From positions 310,001 through 374,000 of the forward strand of contig JAEVHH010000002.1 in assembly GCA_017607445.1 (NCBI GenBank): a stretch of 64,000 nt of DNA. The letters run 5' to 3'. Numbering within the stretch: position 1 is the first letter of the stretch; each line of letters opens with the position of its first letter. Positions 21,931-33,226 of this stretch are shown in pieces. The notes beneath the pieces are model-generated. The model ran no database searches and was not told where the DNA came from. It was given only the letters and a program-made list of their open reading frames with translations. The position numbers were made by a program, and so were the translations under genes. Source of the DNA: Histoplasma ohiense (taxonomy: Eukaryota > Ascomycota > Eurotiomycetes > Onygenales > Ajellomycetaceae).

Positions 21931-23119
21931 TTTCAAAATACATTACGTCGCCTTGAACAGATTTGAATAGATCTTACAAATGAGAAGAACTCCATTCTAG
22001 GAGCTCCTCGGTAGGAAACATCGCGGCTGTATCGTACCCAATTATGAACAGAGGATTAAGCTATGGAGGAATGCGGATTGAAGTGGCATGAGTCGATTGA
22101 AATATTTCAGAAGGTTATTCAACTTGGCAAAGATGCGCGTTGGAACCCATTGCTAAGCCTCACAGGATTCTTTTAGGGTGGAAATTCCAATGTCCGTCAC
22201 TGTTGTCAGCATATGCAGCAGTGCTCGATTACGGTTATTCGCAAATTCAAAATAATAATGAATAAATAAATAATACCAAATGACGATACCCAATGATATT
22301 ACCAATTATACTAGTACCTAAAAATTTTAGGTCCTTTCCCAAGTTTTTGCCCAACAATTGCCGCCGACTTGGATTTGCTAACACACATGGTATAGTAATT
22401 GGGTACTGCGATGTACAGTACCTGTAGATGGCGTCGCGCGTCGTTTGATCCAACACCAAAAGATCGTTGCAACAAATTGGTCGGTTGAATGTGGTTGGGC
22501 AAAATTTGTTGTTCCGCCTGTGATTAACGTTTAACCTGTAAAACATGCAATCTTGTAGGAAGGCTTTACCACTACGCCAAAAGCATCAATCGTTAAGGTA
22601 GCCACCCATTCCTCAAGATGCATGTATGCATGATTCACATAACCTCGCTGTGATTTCACTTCTCGAGGTGGAATGACGAAGAGATAATGTGGTTGTGAAA
22701 GAAAGATCTCATCCGGCCTTCGATCGTTAGAGCATCATTTCCATCTTATTTATGTATTTATTTACTTTATGAGAAACCGTAAGAATTTATTACGTACCTA
22801 TAGCGTAGGTACTCTTCAGCCCTAGAGTACCAAGTGGATGGATATATCATCCATCAGAGCGCGCGTATTATACTTTGACAATTTTCCGACCCGCCAAGCT
22901 TGATCGAAACGTGTCTGCGGAAGGAATAAGTTGCCAACCGTCTCTCCTGATCAAGAGAGTATCAACAATCGACCTCCCAAGATAGTTTCAATTACTTAGT
23001 TATGCTTGTTTATGTCCTCCATGGACGAGCCCGCCCATCAACGAAACAGCTTTTGAGTTGCCATCGCCAGCTGCAGTAACTCCTCACCATCCCTGCCGGC
23101 TCCATCTTCAACGCGCACA
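21931..23119. other. Intergenic LSM2-PSO2
   Basis: About 1.2 kb with no supported gene. It holds short AT-rich runs (AATAAATAAATAA at about 22258-22272 and TATTTATGTATTTATTTA at about 22747-22766). The final 120 bp before 23120 is the likely PSO2 leader. Confidence 0.5.
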
Positions 23120-25719
23120 ATGAGTTCCCCTTCTCCTTATTTCAATGCTAATAGGAATCGCGGCCGTGAGGCCTCCCAATTTTTACAGTCGTCCTCCAAG
23201 CGAACCGTTTCTAAACGGAATACCTCGATTCTGAATTTCTTCAAAAAATCAGAAACCCCTTCAACATCGTCACAAAATCGGATAACCAATTACATGATCA
23301 GTTCACATAGTAAAGAGGAGAAATTTCTGTCTACAGACAATATACATCGCTCTGGGAGTTTATTCTTTACGGAAGATGTTGAGGAGAACGTTGTGGATCG
23401 CTCCATCAAGCATGCTCCAGATGAGGTCCAAGCTGGGTCAGAATCACTGTCCGATGAATTTTGGGACGCAGCGGAAAGTTTTGATAAAGAGGATAGATTC
23501 AATGCCAAGTACAATGTTGGTGAAAAAAGACAAAGGGTGAATAACGCGTGTCACATTAGAACATCCGCCCTTGGAGACGACGCAGGGAGGATTCCTAAAA
23601 GGCCGAGAGGAGCGAAGGGCTTACCATCATCTGTGGGAACAGCACCCAGACCTACTCGCATCGGCCCATTCTTGGATGAATCAGACAGTGAACACGAATC
23701 CAATTGCGTATACGACAAGGGCGTTTACACTCCAGAGACGCTTAGCGAATTCGATTGTAATTCACCAATGGATTCATCAAATGAATCTCATGCGAATTTC
23801 ACAGAAAAACGCGATGCTCTGGCTACCTCAAGCGCTTATTCGTCCAGTCGTAAACATAGCGGCCATAGCGGATGCCGAGAAGGGGGGAGTCTTCAAGATC
23901 AAAACGTGGAAAAGTATGGTGAACAGCGGCTGGGGCTGGGCACCTCCTTGTCAATAGAAGAAATCGATTCAGAATCCTCTGCACATATTCATGATAACAG
24001 TATCACGGTGTGCCCGGTCTGCAATGAAGCTCTTGTTGGTATCGTTCACGACGTATGTGATTCGCTAATATTTCCATTCCCAAGGCTGATTAGAATCTCT
24101 AGGATCTGCTACTTCATGTGAATAACTGTCTAGATGGGAACCTAAGCCCAATGCCTTCTAAAATTCCAGCCCCACCCGTCCAATCGAATTTTGGTATCTC
24201 CATTAACAGGAAGGAAAAAGCCGTTATTCCCCGCCCCGGGCAGATAAATCCTCTCGCGATGGAATTGAAAGGCGAAGAAATTTCCGCCTTCTCAAAAATG
24301 ATGTCTAGTAACGCCGAAGATGCTGCATGGGAAGCGGCAACTGCAAAAGAGGAAGCATCGAGAGGTAAACAAGCCCATGAACGTACATGCCCGTTTTATA
24401 AAATCATCCCTGGGTTTTCTACTTGCGTCGATGCTTTTAGATACGGCGCTATCGAGGGATGCACTGCGTATTTCCTGAGCCATTTTCACAGCGACCATTA
24501 TATCGGCCTTACGTCTTCTTGGTGTCATGGGCAAATCTATTGCAGCACAGTCACAGGGAATTTGGTACGGCAGCAGCTCAAAGTAGACCCAAAATGGGTT
24601 ACTGACATAGAATTCGACAAGCCATTTGAGATCCCGCGGACAAGTGGTGCCCGGGTCACTATGTTGCCCGCGAACCACTGCCCAGGAAGCTCCATATTTT
24701 TATTCGAAAAACGAGTTAACAAGAGCCGTGAACCGAAGGTCCGTCGCATACTCCATTGCGGCGACTTCCGAGCATCTCCGACCCATGTTCAACATCCCAT
24801 ACTCCGCCCTGATATTACCGATTCGTTGACTGGGAAAGTCAGGCAACAAATTATCGATGTCTGCTACCTTGATACAACCTATCTTAATCCCAAATATGCG
24901 TTCCCTAGCCAGGACGATGTTGTTGCGGCATGTGCAGCTGTTTGTGCTGATTTAAATGTAACTGAACATGGCCATTCCACTGATTCAGAATGCCGTTTGA
25001 GCCATTTGAAAACTTCCGGGAAAAGCGACATGGACGTCTGTTTGAAGGCCCCACAAGCGCCAACTTTGCTACCATATGCACAATCGGAGTCTAGGAATCG
25101 GCTGCTTGTTGTCATTGGAACTTACAGCATTGGCAAGGAGCGATTATGTATGGCAATTGCACATGCGTTGAATTGTAAAATATATGCCCCAGCGGCGAAA
25201 CAACGGATCCTTGCATGTTTGGAAAATAGTGAACTTTCTACACTGATCACAAACAATCCCGTAGAAGCTCAAGTTCATATGGTAACCATGATGGACGTAC
25301 ATACTGGAACGCTCCTTGATTACCTTCATTCTCTCAAACCTCACTTTTCTCGAGTTGTTGGATTCCGCCCCACCGGCTGGAGCTATCGACCACCAGCAGG
25401 AAGGATGACAGATAGTCCCCCAGTGTCTTCGGTCTTATACTCCGATTCCTGGAGACCTCGCTTTGGCACTAAGGACCTCATCCCTCAACGTGGAAGCAAT
25501 CAAATAAGCTCGTGCTACTCAGTTCCCTATAGCGAACATAGTTCGTTTAGGGAATTAACAATGTTCTGCTGCGCGCTGCGGATAACCAAAGTGATCCCCA
25601 CAGTTAATGTTGGCAGTAAAAGAAGCCGAGAGAAAATGAAGTTATGGGTGGAAAGGTGGGAGGCCGAGAAAAGGAAGAACGGGTTATTTGAGGTGGATAA
25701 TGAAGCAATTCGCTGGTAA
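23120..25719 (+). CDS. PSO2: DNA crosslink repair nuclease Pso2/Snm1
   Basis: Metallo-beta-lactamase/beta-CASP 5' exonuclease of DNA interstrand crosslink repair, nuclear. Two exons, 23120-24052 and 24103-25719 (intron GTATGT...CTCTAG, 50 nt), give 849 aa. The N-terminal 300 residues are disordered, with a PIP-like start (TSILNFFKK near residue 40). A UBZ4-type zinc finger is formed by Cys298, Cys301, His316 and Cys320, and the intron falls inside it. Catalytic motifs: HFHSDHYIGL with His438, His440, Asp442 and His443; LPANHCPGSS with His503; LHCGDFRAS with Asp532; YLDTTYLNP with Asp568; then GTYSIGKERL and YSEHSSFREL with His790. All metal-binding positions are present, so the enzyme should be active. 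Exon 2 continues in frame from GATCTGCTACTTC; an open frame running past the donor would end in the intron. Confidence 0.95.
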
Positions 25720-28334
25720 TTGCTTGGGGCTTGAAAGGGGAGTTGTATCCTGCGACGGGCGGACTAGAGTGAGAAATGACTCATGGCTTGTATCTTTCCA
25801 ATTTCAATGTTTCAATGCATATTCATAGCTGCGTCAATCATATAACTTTTTTGTATCAAATATAAATACCAATGTATATATTCAATAGACCCACGTATAT
25901 TTAGATTAACAAGCATGCTTCGCTCACTTCACTTTTCATGCTTGATAGCACTCACTTCAATCACCAATAGTCCGTTACATTCAGTACTTAATATATTCAC
26001 TGAATATAAAAAATGTAAAGTATTTATTTCAAATTATATATCTAGAATCAGTTATTGATTGTTATATAATATATTCATTCCTTTATTCTATAAAAATATG
26101 AAAAGAGAGCTAAATAATCCAAACTTTTTAGTTTTTACATTTTATATATCTTTGAAGGAGGTGGAAGGTTCATTGTAACGATCTAGCAAGTGTGAAGATG
26201 CTAACATAGAATTAATAAGGGCCTGTAGACAAAAAGGATAAGTAAGAGATTGCGAGGACTTTACTATAGAGATTCAGTAGAGATACAGTGAATATTTGAT
26301 GGATAGATTAATTGATGAAAATTGCAATATTTTAGAGATTCAATAGGGATATAGTGAGGAACTAATACATAGATAGTAGCCATGAGATTGCTATCTTTTC
26401 GAGAGGATTTGGAAAGGATTGATATTTAACTTACATTCAGAGACTCTTTACATCCAGCCAGGGATTAACTGAGTTGTAATAAGTTTAGTGCAAACACAGC
26501 TTTATTGCATAACATCCAAAGTAAGTATGGAGTATCAAATGGAGATCTCAAGCCCTGCCAGTGATCATTATCATCAGATCCTCAGACCTTTGGTTATGAC
26601 TACGGAGTACTCACAATGCATTGACCCATATCATATTTTTCATGCTCTAGTCCCTTGACTAATTCTAATCCTATCCTAATCCTAACCGCTCACCTCTAGC
26701 CAGCTCCTCTCATTGTAGCCTGGGTGGTAAGCATGCAGAATTAGCAATTTAATTCCGCATCAGTGGGAAGAGTGGTGTGAGTGTGGTTTAAAAGTTGGGT
26801 CGCCCTTGTCAAAACCATGTTCAAGTGTACAGATCTGTATCCATTAAGCAGACAACCCTCACCACAACATCAAGCAAGCCTTTAGGCGTGTGGGACAAAA
26901 ACCACCCGCGCCATGGCTGGTAGGAGAGGGGACAAGCCTCCCAATCCAAACCTTCCAACAGACATCAACGCTTGTGGAGACGAGGAGTATGAGTGTGCAT
27001 GCTGCGGCCCCAAAATATCCAATCAAAGAACTGCATTGCCTCTTGTCGAAGCACAGCGTTTCTGAGCAAGAAACCATGACTGGTTGGTCTCTTCCTAAGT
27101 TTGGCTGAGATCCAGCAACTTGACACTACATGCACCGCCTGGCTACGTGGCAGGCTCACGGCCTTTCTTCCCCCCACCAAAACGAAACGAATTTGATTCT
27201 CTGCTGCGCAATGCATCGACACCCATGCGGATTTTCCATCCCCTCGATGATCACGAGTAGACACGGGAGAATTGAGAACGCAACCGATCCAACAGGCTCA
27301 TACTTCTGTGATCCATCAGTCACAGTGACGAATTTAGGCTCTCCGAAGCAGAAATGCTCGCAGCCAAACACTAGTTAAAGTTGGTTAACTAAATCAGATG
27401 TTATTTCATAACCAAACACGCCGTGATTCGCTGCGTTAACTTGTCCTGGAGTCAACCGGGATGAGGGTTAATGGCAACGGGGACGAGAGAAGAGAGAATC
27501 AGACCAAGAGTTGAGTTATTAGAAAATTCAATCATTTTAGGAACAGTTTCGACAAATGCAGAAAAAATTCGACAAAGAATCTAGCTGCCCTCTCTCTCCA
27601 ATCTCCACCAGCAAGCAAAACCGGCCAAGACCCATACACGATTTCCAATGTTGCCCGATTTTGCGGGATCATGTCGGGCCTTGTTCGCCTCACTTTCAAA
27701 CTGGACCGGGAAGAAGTCTGGGAAGGTGTCCTCATCCAGTCCAGTGTCCTCTTGGCTAGGACAAACAACACTTCAAATTCTGGGCTATTTCCATCTTGGT
27801 TAGTGTTGGCATTGTTTCCCGAGACCAAGTGCAACGAGTTTCTCAGCAATGAAAGCGCACGAGGACCATTTCTGACTCCGGCTGGAGGGCTTGGTTCGAA
27901 AGCTATCATCATTGGCCATGGGGACTAAGTATGCTGGCTTGGCTGCACTTCTCTCATGGGATCTTGCGCTCCAAATCCAGTTAGAGCTTACCTTCAGTTT
28001 TATAATCTCGATGTCTTCTCATCCCCGCAAGATTCTCACCTTTCTTCCCTCTTCCCGCTCTTCTCATTCTCGAACCGCTCTCCAATTTCCTCGCTTTACT
28101 GACTTTGTCCATCTTTACCAACATTTGACTTGTTGCCAAGGCTCATATATCAGAACAGAGTCTCCCGATAACCCTCCTGTATGTTTATATAGGCCCTCGC
28201 TTTTGAAGAACACCAAATATTTCAACCAGGTTACCTTTCCAAAATCCCTTTCTCATAACAACTGCAAGCAACCCAGGACGGGACCGGAACCACAGTCGTT
28301 GGAGATCGATTTGCCTACACTGCTAAACACGGCC
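25720..28334. other. Intergenic with AT island, no gene named
   Basis: 2.6 kb. From about 25,800 to 26,500 the DNA is AT-rich with many stops, possibly a decayed insertion. At 26601-26609 it contains TACGGAGTA, one copy of a recurring 9-mer. From 26.6 to 27.5 kb small open frames occur on both strands without family features. The last 800 bp is the likely promoter and 5' leader of the next gene. In its final part the frame is open back to an ATG at 27918, upstream of the chosen start. Confidence 0.5.
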
Positions 28335-30445
28335 ATGGCCTCTACCTTTGACGACAGTCTCTTCACATCTGCTCTCACATCGTCCCGGAACGTCTTTTTG
28401 GCCAACAATGCGCACCTCCCCGAGTCGGAACGTGAACAACTCTGGGGTCAACTCCTTATCTCATTTATGCCTCACCGAAATGTACTCAGCGGTAACACGC
28501 TGAAAACCCTCGACGGGAGTGGAACTTCCGACACTTTTGGGAAACGGTCTCGGGAAGATGTGCCTCGCACGATTCCTTCAACACTACCCCCAGCAAAACG
28601 GCGAGCCATCGTAGGTCACACCACCTTTTGGTCTCATGTCCCTTCCCCTTTGCCACTCACTGGATTAACATAGGTTGCATGTAGACTCCGGAACCTCCAA
28701 CGGTGGCAGATGTAAATAGACCGGTTTCTGAACGCGAGTCTCCTGCTCCCATCCATCAAAATCGCCGCCTTTCGATTCGAGCACAGAATGGAAACTCACC
28801 ACTCCAGAAAGCCGGGATGCTTTCCACCGTTTCACCTTCACAACCGCAAGCTATCCCCGCTTCCCCTTCCGCTACCGCCCCACGGACACCTTTGGCTTCC
28901 GAGAAACGTTATTCCCTTCAAATCCAACAACTCAACATGAACAATGTCAACGAATATTCTCCATCAGAGTTCACCCAGCAACAGTCTTTGGATAACCTTT
29001 CTGACTCGCTATTCATGTTTGAGCCTGGCTCCGATTCCTCCCCGTTGAACAACGAGAAATGCCAGTATACCACCTCTGATTGTTTGATTCCCCCAACATC
29101 TCAAAATTACCTGCAATGTAGTTCGACCACAGCTGTTGAGATGAGTCGAACTGCAACAGCAGACTCTCTCTGCGGAGGAATGGGCATGATCCGTTTCGAT
29201 TCGACCGGATCAGTCTCTAATAATCTGGCAAAGCTAGATAATCCATCTTCTCGTATCTCTCATCAGTCATTAAACTTAAACAATGACCTTAATTATTGCA
29301 TTGCCCCATCTCCTATTTCAAATTTTCGTTCTGGTAACATGAATAATGTTCACTTTTCTCAGTCGTTGCCTGAATCCAGGCCTCCTTTCCCTAGCATTTC
29401 TCCTTCTACTTCCCTTGCTTGTTCGCCGTCATCCCCCACACCCCTTTCTTTAACTCCTTCATCTTCAGAGATGAAGCATTCTTTGTCCAGCGCGAGCGAT
29501 AGCTCGTCGCTGTCGAATCAGTCAAGGGCTGTGCGGAGGACTCAGGAGCAAATTGTGCAAGGCACACGGCCCATCGCGCCAAAACAAGACAAGAAATATG
29601 CTTCCCACTCAAAAGTTGCGGAGCACAGAATGCTTAGGATATCGTCGGGCGATGGCACATCACGAGAAGTAGCGGCAATCCCAAAAGCGTCTGTTCGCCG
29701 TCCCATGAGAACAAAGACGTACTGTAGTTACTGCAACGAGCAACCAGAGGGCTTTCACGGCGAACACGAACTGAGAAGACACATTGAACGTGTCCACTCA
29801 GTGGTCCGCAAGGTCTGGGTCTGCGTTGACATTTCCCCTGACAAACAGTTTCTCGCCAACTGCAAAGCATGTCGTAACGGGAAGCGCTACGGTGCTAACT
29901 ACAACGCGGCAGCTCACCTTCGACGGACTCACTTCAACCCATGTCAGCGTGGGCGTGGGGGCCGCGGCAAAGACAGCGAAAAACGCGGCGGTAAAGGTGG
30001 CGGGGTTCTTCCTCCCATGGATGTGCTAAAGCATTGGATGGAGCAGCGAGAAGAATATGTCATCGACAACGTCATCGACAGTGACAACGTGGCCGAGGAA
30101 ACCCTCGATGCTAGGTCCTCCGAACCTAACGACGACATGGACAGAAAAAATGTGTCCCCAGTACAGCACGACCACCAAACCGCAACCACGTTCACGAGTC
30201 AATCTGGCCAGGCTTCCCTCGCTCCAGAAGCAACAGATCTCTACTCAACGATGCTAATTGATTTTCATAACAGCATGAACGGGTCCTCTTCGAACTGGGA
30301 TCTCTGCGGTCATGGATTCCCCAGTGGGCATGACAGTGTTGAGCAAATGTCGATGAATGTTCTAGATTCATCCTTATTCGACCCGTCTCTTTTCGATGCT
30401 CAGCAGTTGCATGAGCTCGATCCTTTTATTCCTGTTATGCTGTAG
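28335..30445 (+). CDS. C2H2 zinc-finger regulator with Ser/Pro-rich N-terminus
   Basis: Two exons, 28335-28610 and 28685-30445 (donor GTAGGT, acceptor GTAG, phase 0), give 678 aa. The N-terminal 400 residues are Ser/Pro/Gln/Asn-rich, as in fungal activators. A zinc finger TYCSYC...HELRRHIERVH uses Cys439, Cys442, His458 and His463. A second Cys/His cluster (NCKAC...NAAAHLRRTHF) follows at about 482-508. Next come a Gly/Arg/Lys-rich stretch (RGRGGRGKDSEKRGGKGGG), PPMDVLKHWMEQ and an acidic C-terminus. It probably binds DNA in the nucleus; target genes are unknown. It resembles fungal C2H2 proteins that carry a conserved region after the fingers (possibly DUF7896). The start at 28335 follows a Kozak-like ACGGCC; an in-frame ATG at 27918 would add 139 residues of poor coding character. 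Confidence 0.85.
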
Positions 30446-31837
30446 AACACTTGATCTACTTGTCCGAACTTTCATCTATTTCTACTTCTTTAGCTTTTCC
30501 TTCCTGTGCATGTTCTATCCTTTTCTCTTTCTTCTCTTTGTTCTGGTATTCTCGCTTTAATCTCTCTATCTCTTTTTCTCTTTTTCTTTTCTTCTTTTTT
30601 TTTTCTTTTTTTTCAAAGCTGGAGCTTTTTATTATCTCCACGTTTCTTTCTCTCTTTGCTCAGATCTATACATTCCCGTCCAACATTTTTTTACCATTTT
30701 CGACGGATTACGAATCTATCTACGTAATCTGAATTACCGGCTGTAACGAGTATGACGATCTGTCTGACGAATTGTATTTTTCAAATTTCCGCTGTCAATT
30801 TGTCATTGGCTTGTCTGTTTAGTGCCCGTTCTCAGTCTCTCCCAAGTTACATCTCATCACGATGCCCAATTTCATCTTCAAATTTATGTTCTATATAGCC
30901 CAATCTTAGCACACCTTAGCCCAACGAGAACATGATAAAAAGTCGTCATCTCCTCTACCAGTTCAACATCACTCAGTAATCCTAATACTAACTAGTACTT
31001 ACTTTCCTTTTCCTTTCGGTATATTCTTCCGTATATATTGGATAAATTTGGCGCAGACGTAGTTGAATAGAAGTTGAGTGTAGATCGCAGGCCCGCCCTC
31101 TGCTTGGATGGACCCAAACACGACCAACTGGCTGATCCTCTTCCCCCCAATCCACCAGCTGCTGTGGGGGGCTGCCTGGGGCTGCCTGGGGCATATCCCC
31201 GCCGCCAATTGGCTGCCTCGTACGAGTATTCATGGTCCATAGAGTGCGGCCGTGCGCAGTGCGACAGTTCAGCAACCTTGAAATTACGGATGTTACTGTC
31301 CGTCCTCCGTCCAGACTTCCTCCGCAGTATCCTCGGGCATGACCCAGGATGTGGCTCGACGCGTGGCTGGAGCGGCGCTAACCCTAAGCTGGATCCCCGC
31401 GGGTAGGGAGAAGTGGGCCAGCGCTAAGAATAAACCGGCCTCAGCTGGGCAGCGGGCACTGGCCAATGCCGTAGATGGGTGTGGATGTGGAAATCCCCAC
31501 CGCCAAGTCGGCATCATGGTTCTCAGAAATATCGGGTTGCTCTGGAGTGAACGACTCATCTGAGGAGCATATCATAATCATCACCAGCACCAGCATTCAT
31601 AATAAAAACCATAAGAAGACAGATAAAACACGTTTCACCGCAGCTTCGGCGTCTAATTTCAGCCATCCCATTTCGAGTCTGCTGACACACCCCGTGGAAA
31701 ACTTTCTTCACCCGCTTGTGATTCTCTCCAACTTTTCCTTCTTATAATCTCTCGTCTTTCTTTCTCTTGCGTTAACTTCCTGTCGCCTGCTCCAACCCAA
31801 TCCCTACGGCCTGTCACACCGGTTTCTGGACATCGTC
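30446..31837. other. Intergenic, pyrimidine tract then GC-rich promoter
   Basis: 30,450-30,720 is a strongly T/C-rich 3' region of the zinc-finger gene. 31,080-31,560 is GC-rich, with a direct repeat of GGGGCTGCCTG at about 31165-31190. No supported gene. The last 200 bp is the pyrimidine-rich leader of the CYSTM gene. Confidence 0.5.
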
Positions 31838-32351
31838 ATGGCCTCTCAGGGCTATTACCAGCAACAACCGCCACCTCCTCAGCAAGCGTACGTCCTGGAA
31901 ATATTCCTGTCTCCTTTCCCTAAAGACAACCGGCTAACAAGCAGCTTTTGCCTCCCGTTTTTAGCTACGGCGGCTATCCGCAGGGCTATCCACCGCAGGA
32001 AGGATATCCTCCTCCAGGCCCTCCTCCGGTACCATTTTCCCCCTCCGTCCTTGTCTTGCGTTTTGTGTACCCCGTGGCCCAATATTGCGGCTAATCCCGT
32101 CGCATAGATGCAATATCAACAGCCCCCTCCGCAAGCAGCCCCCAAGGATAAGGACCGCGGATGCTTGATGGCTTGGTACGTCTAATATCCTTCACCCCGT
32201 AACACCGTTGTCATGGTGTCACGAAACAACCTGTTTTCTCCGTCTCGCTAATATCTCTCGGCGAATTCCAAGTCTTGCAACATTATGTTGTTGTTTCCTT
32301 TGCGAGGAAGGATGTGAATGCTGCGTTGATTGTCTTACATGTTGCTGCTAG
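31838..32351 (+). CDS. Small Pro/Gln/Tyr-rich CYSTM-domain protein
   Basis: Four short exons, 31838-31887, 31965-32028, 32108-32175 and 32273-32351, give 86 aa with every junction in frame. The N-terminus is rich in Tyr, Gln and Pro with YPQGYPPQEGYPPPGPPP repeats. The C-terminus is a CYSTM module: DRGCLMACLATLCCCFLCEE followed by GCECCVDCLTCCC and TAG. CYSTM proteins are tail-anchored, palmitoylated small membrane proteins, often linked to stress tolerance, probably at the plasma membrane. The exact role here is inferred from the family only. Donors are GTACGT, GTACCA and GTACGT; acceptors TTTAG, CATAG and CCAAG. The downstream 800 bp is T-rich and likely includes a long 3' untranslated region. 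Confidence 0.9.
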
Positions 32352-33226
32352 GTTTTTAAATCCTGCTTGGTTGCGGAGCCGTGTGTGCTTCATGATTTTT
32401 TTTTTCTTCCGTTCGTCGTTCGTCGAATACTACCATAGCAGTATTGCACTTTCCATCGCCGTATTTTGTTTGCCCCAGAGATCGCTTGATCCATTTTGGA
32501 TTTTTTCTTTTTTTACAGGGATACTTGCCACAGCCATTATTGCACAGTCATTATTATATGTATTGTGGTATTCTGGGATGGGGTAACTTTTTGTTGATAT
32601 ACATTAGCTACAATCCTTTTGTCTTTTTGCATGGGCCATGATACAATTGGTTGATGGTTTCTATGCTCAGCGGTGGGGTTTCTTGGAATAATTTTCCGGG
32701 TTGTTAGCCATGATTATGGGTTAACTAAGTTAGCACCGCCGTCGTTGCTTATTTAAACGCTTTTTATAGTTATTGAAATGGAGGAATACATTCTGTATGT
32801 TTTCACAAAATTATTATAAATTGACGGACATGAATCCTATCTTATTTTATATTTTATATCCTATAACTATCTTATTTTTAAATTAATAAAATGAATAAAA
32901 CCCCAAGTTTAGTGCGGAACGATGTAATGTGTGTACTATACAGGGTATGAGATCTGATTGAAGATGAACGAAATTTGCACTCCAGATATATTAAAATTAT
33001 ACGACAGCAGCCAGTTCTCGTGAGTCATTATCATATCAAGGGGTATACATGTATATTTCCGTACAGAATAGGCCAATACACTTTTTAAAAAAAAAAGAAA
33101 GAAAGAAAGAAAGAAAGGAAGGAAGGAAGGAAAAGAAAAGAAAACGAAAAGAAAAGCCAAAGGGGATACTCTGCATGGCATCGATCAACGAAAAAAAAGC
33201 TCATCACTCACTCACGCCACGGCAGG
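32352..33226. other. Convergent intergenic region
   Basis: Lies between the CYSTM gene and the minus-strand C2H2 gene, tail to tail. AT-rich, with a purine repeat at 33,088-33,155 and no gene. Both 3' untranslated regions must lie here. Confidence 0.5.
33088..33155. repeat. Purine simple repeat (GAAA/GGAA)n
   Basis: An A run passes into tandem GAAA units, then GGAA units, then GAAAA/CGAAAA units. A simple repeat 3' of the minus-strand C2H2 gene; length variation is expected. Confidence 0.9.
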
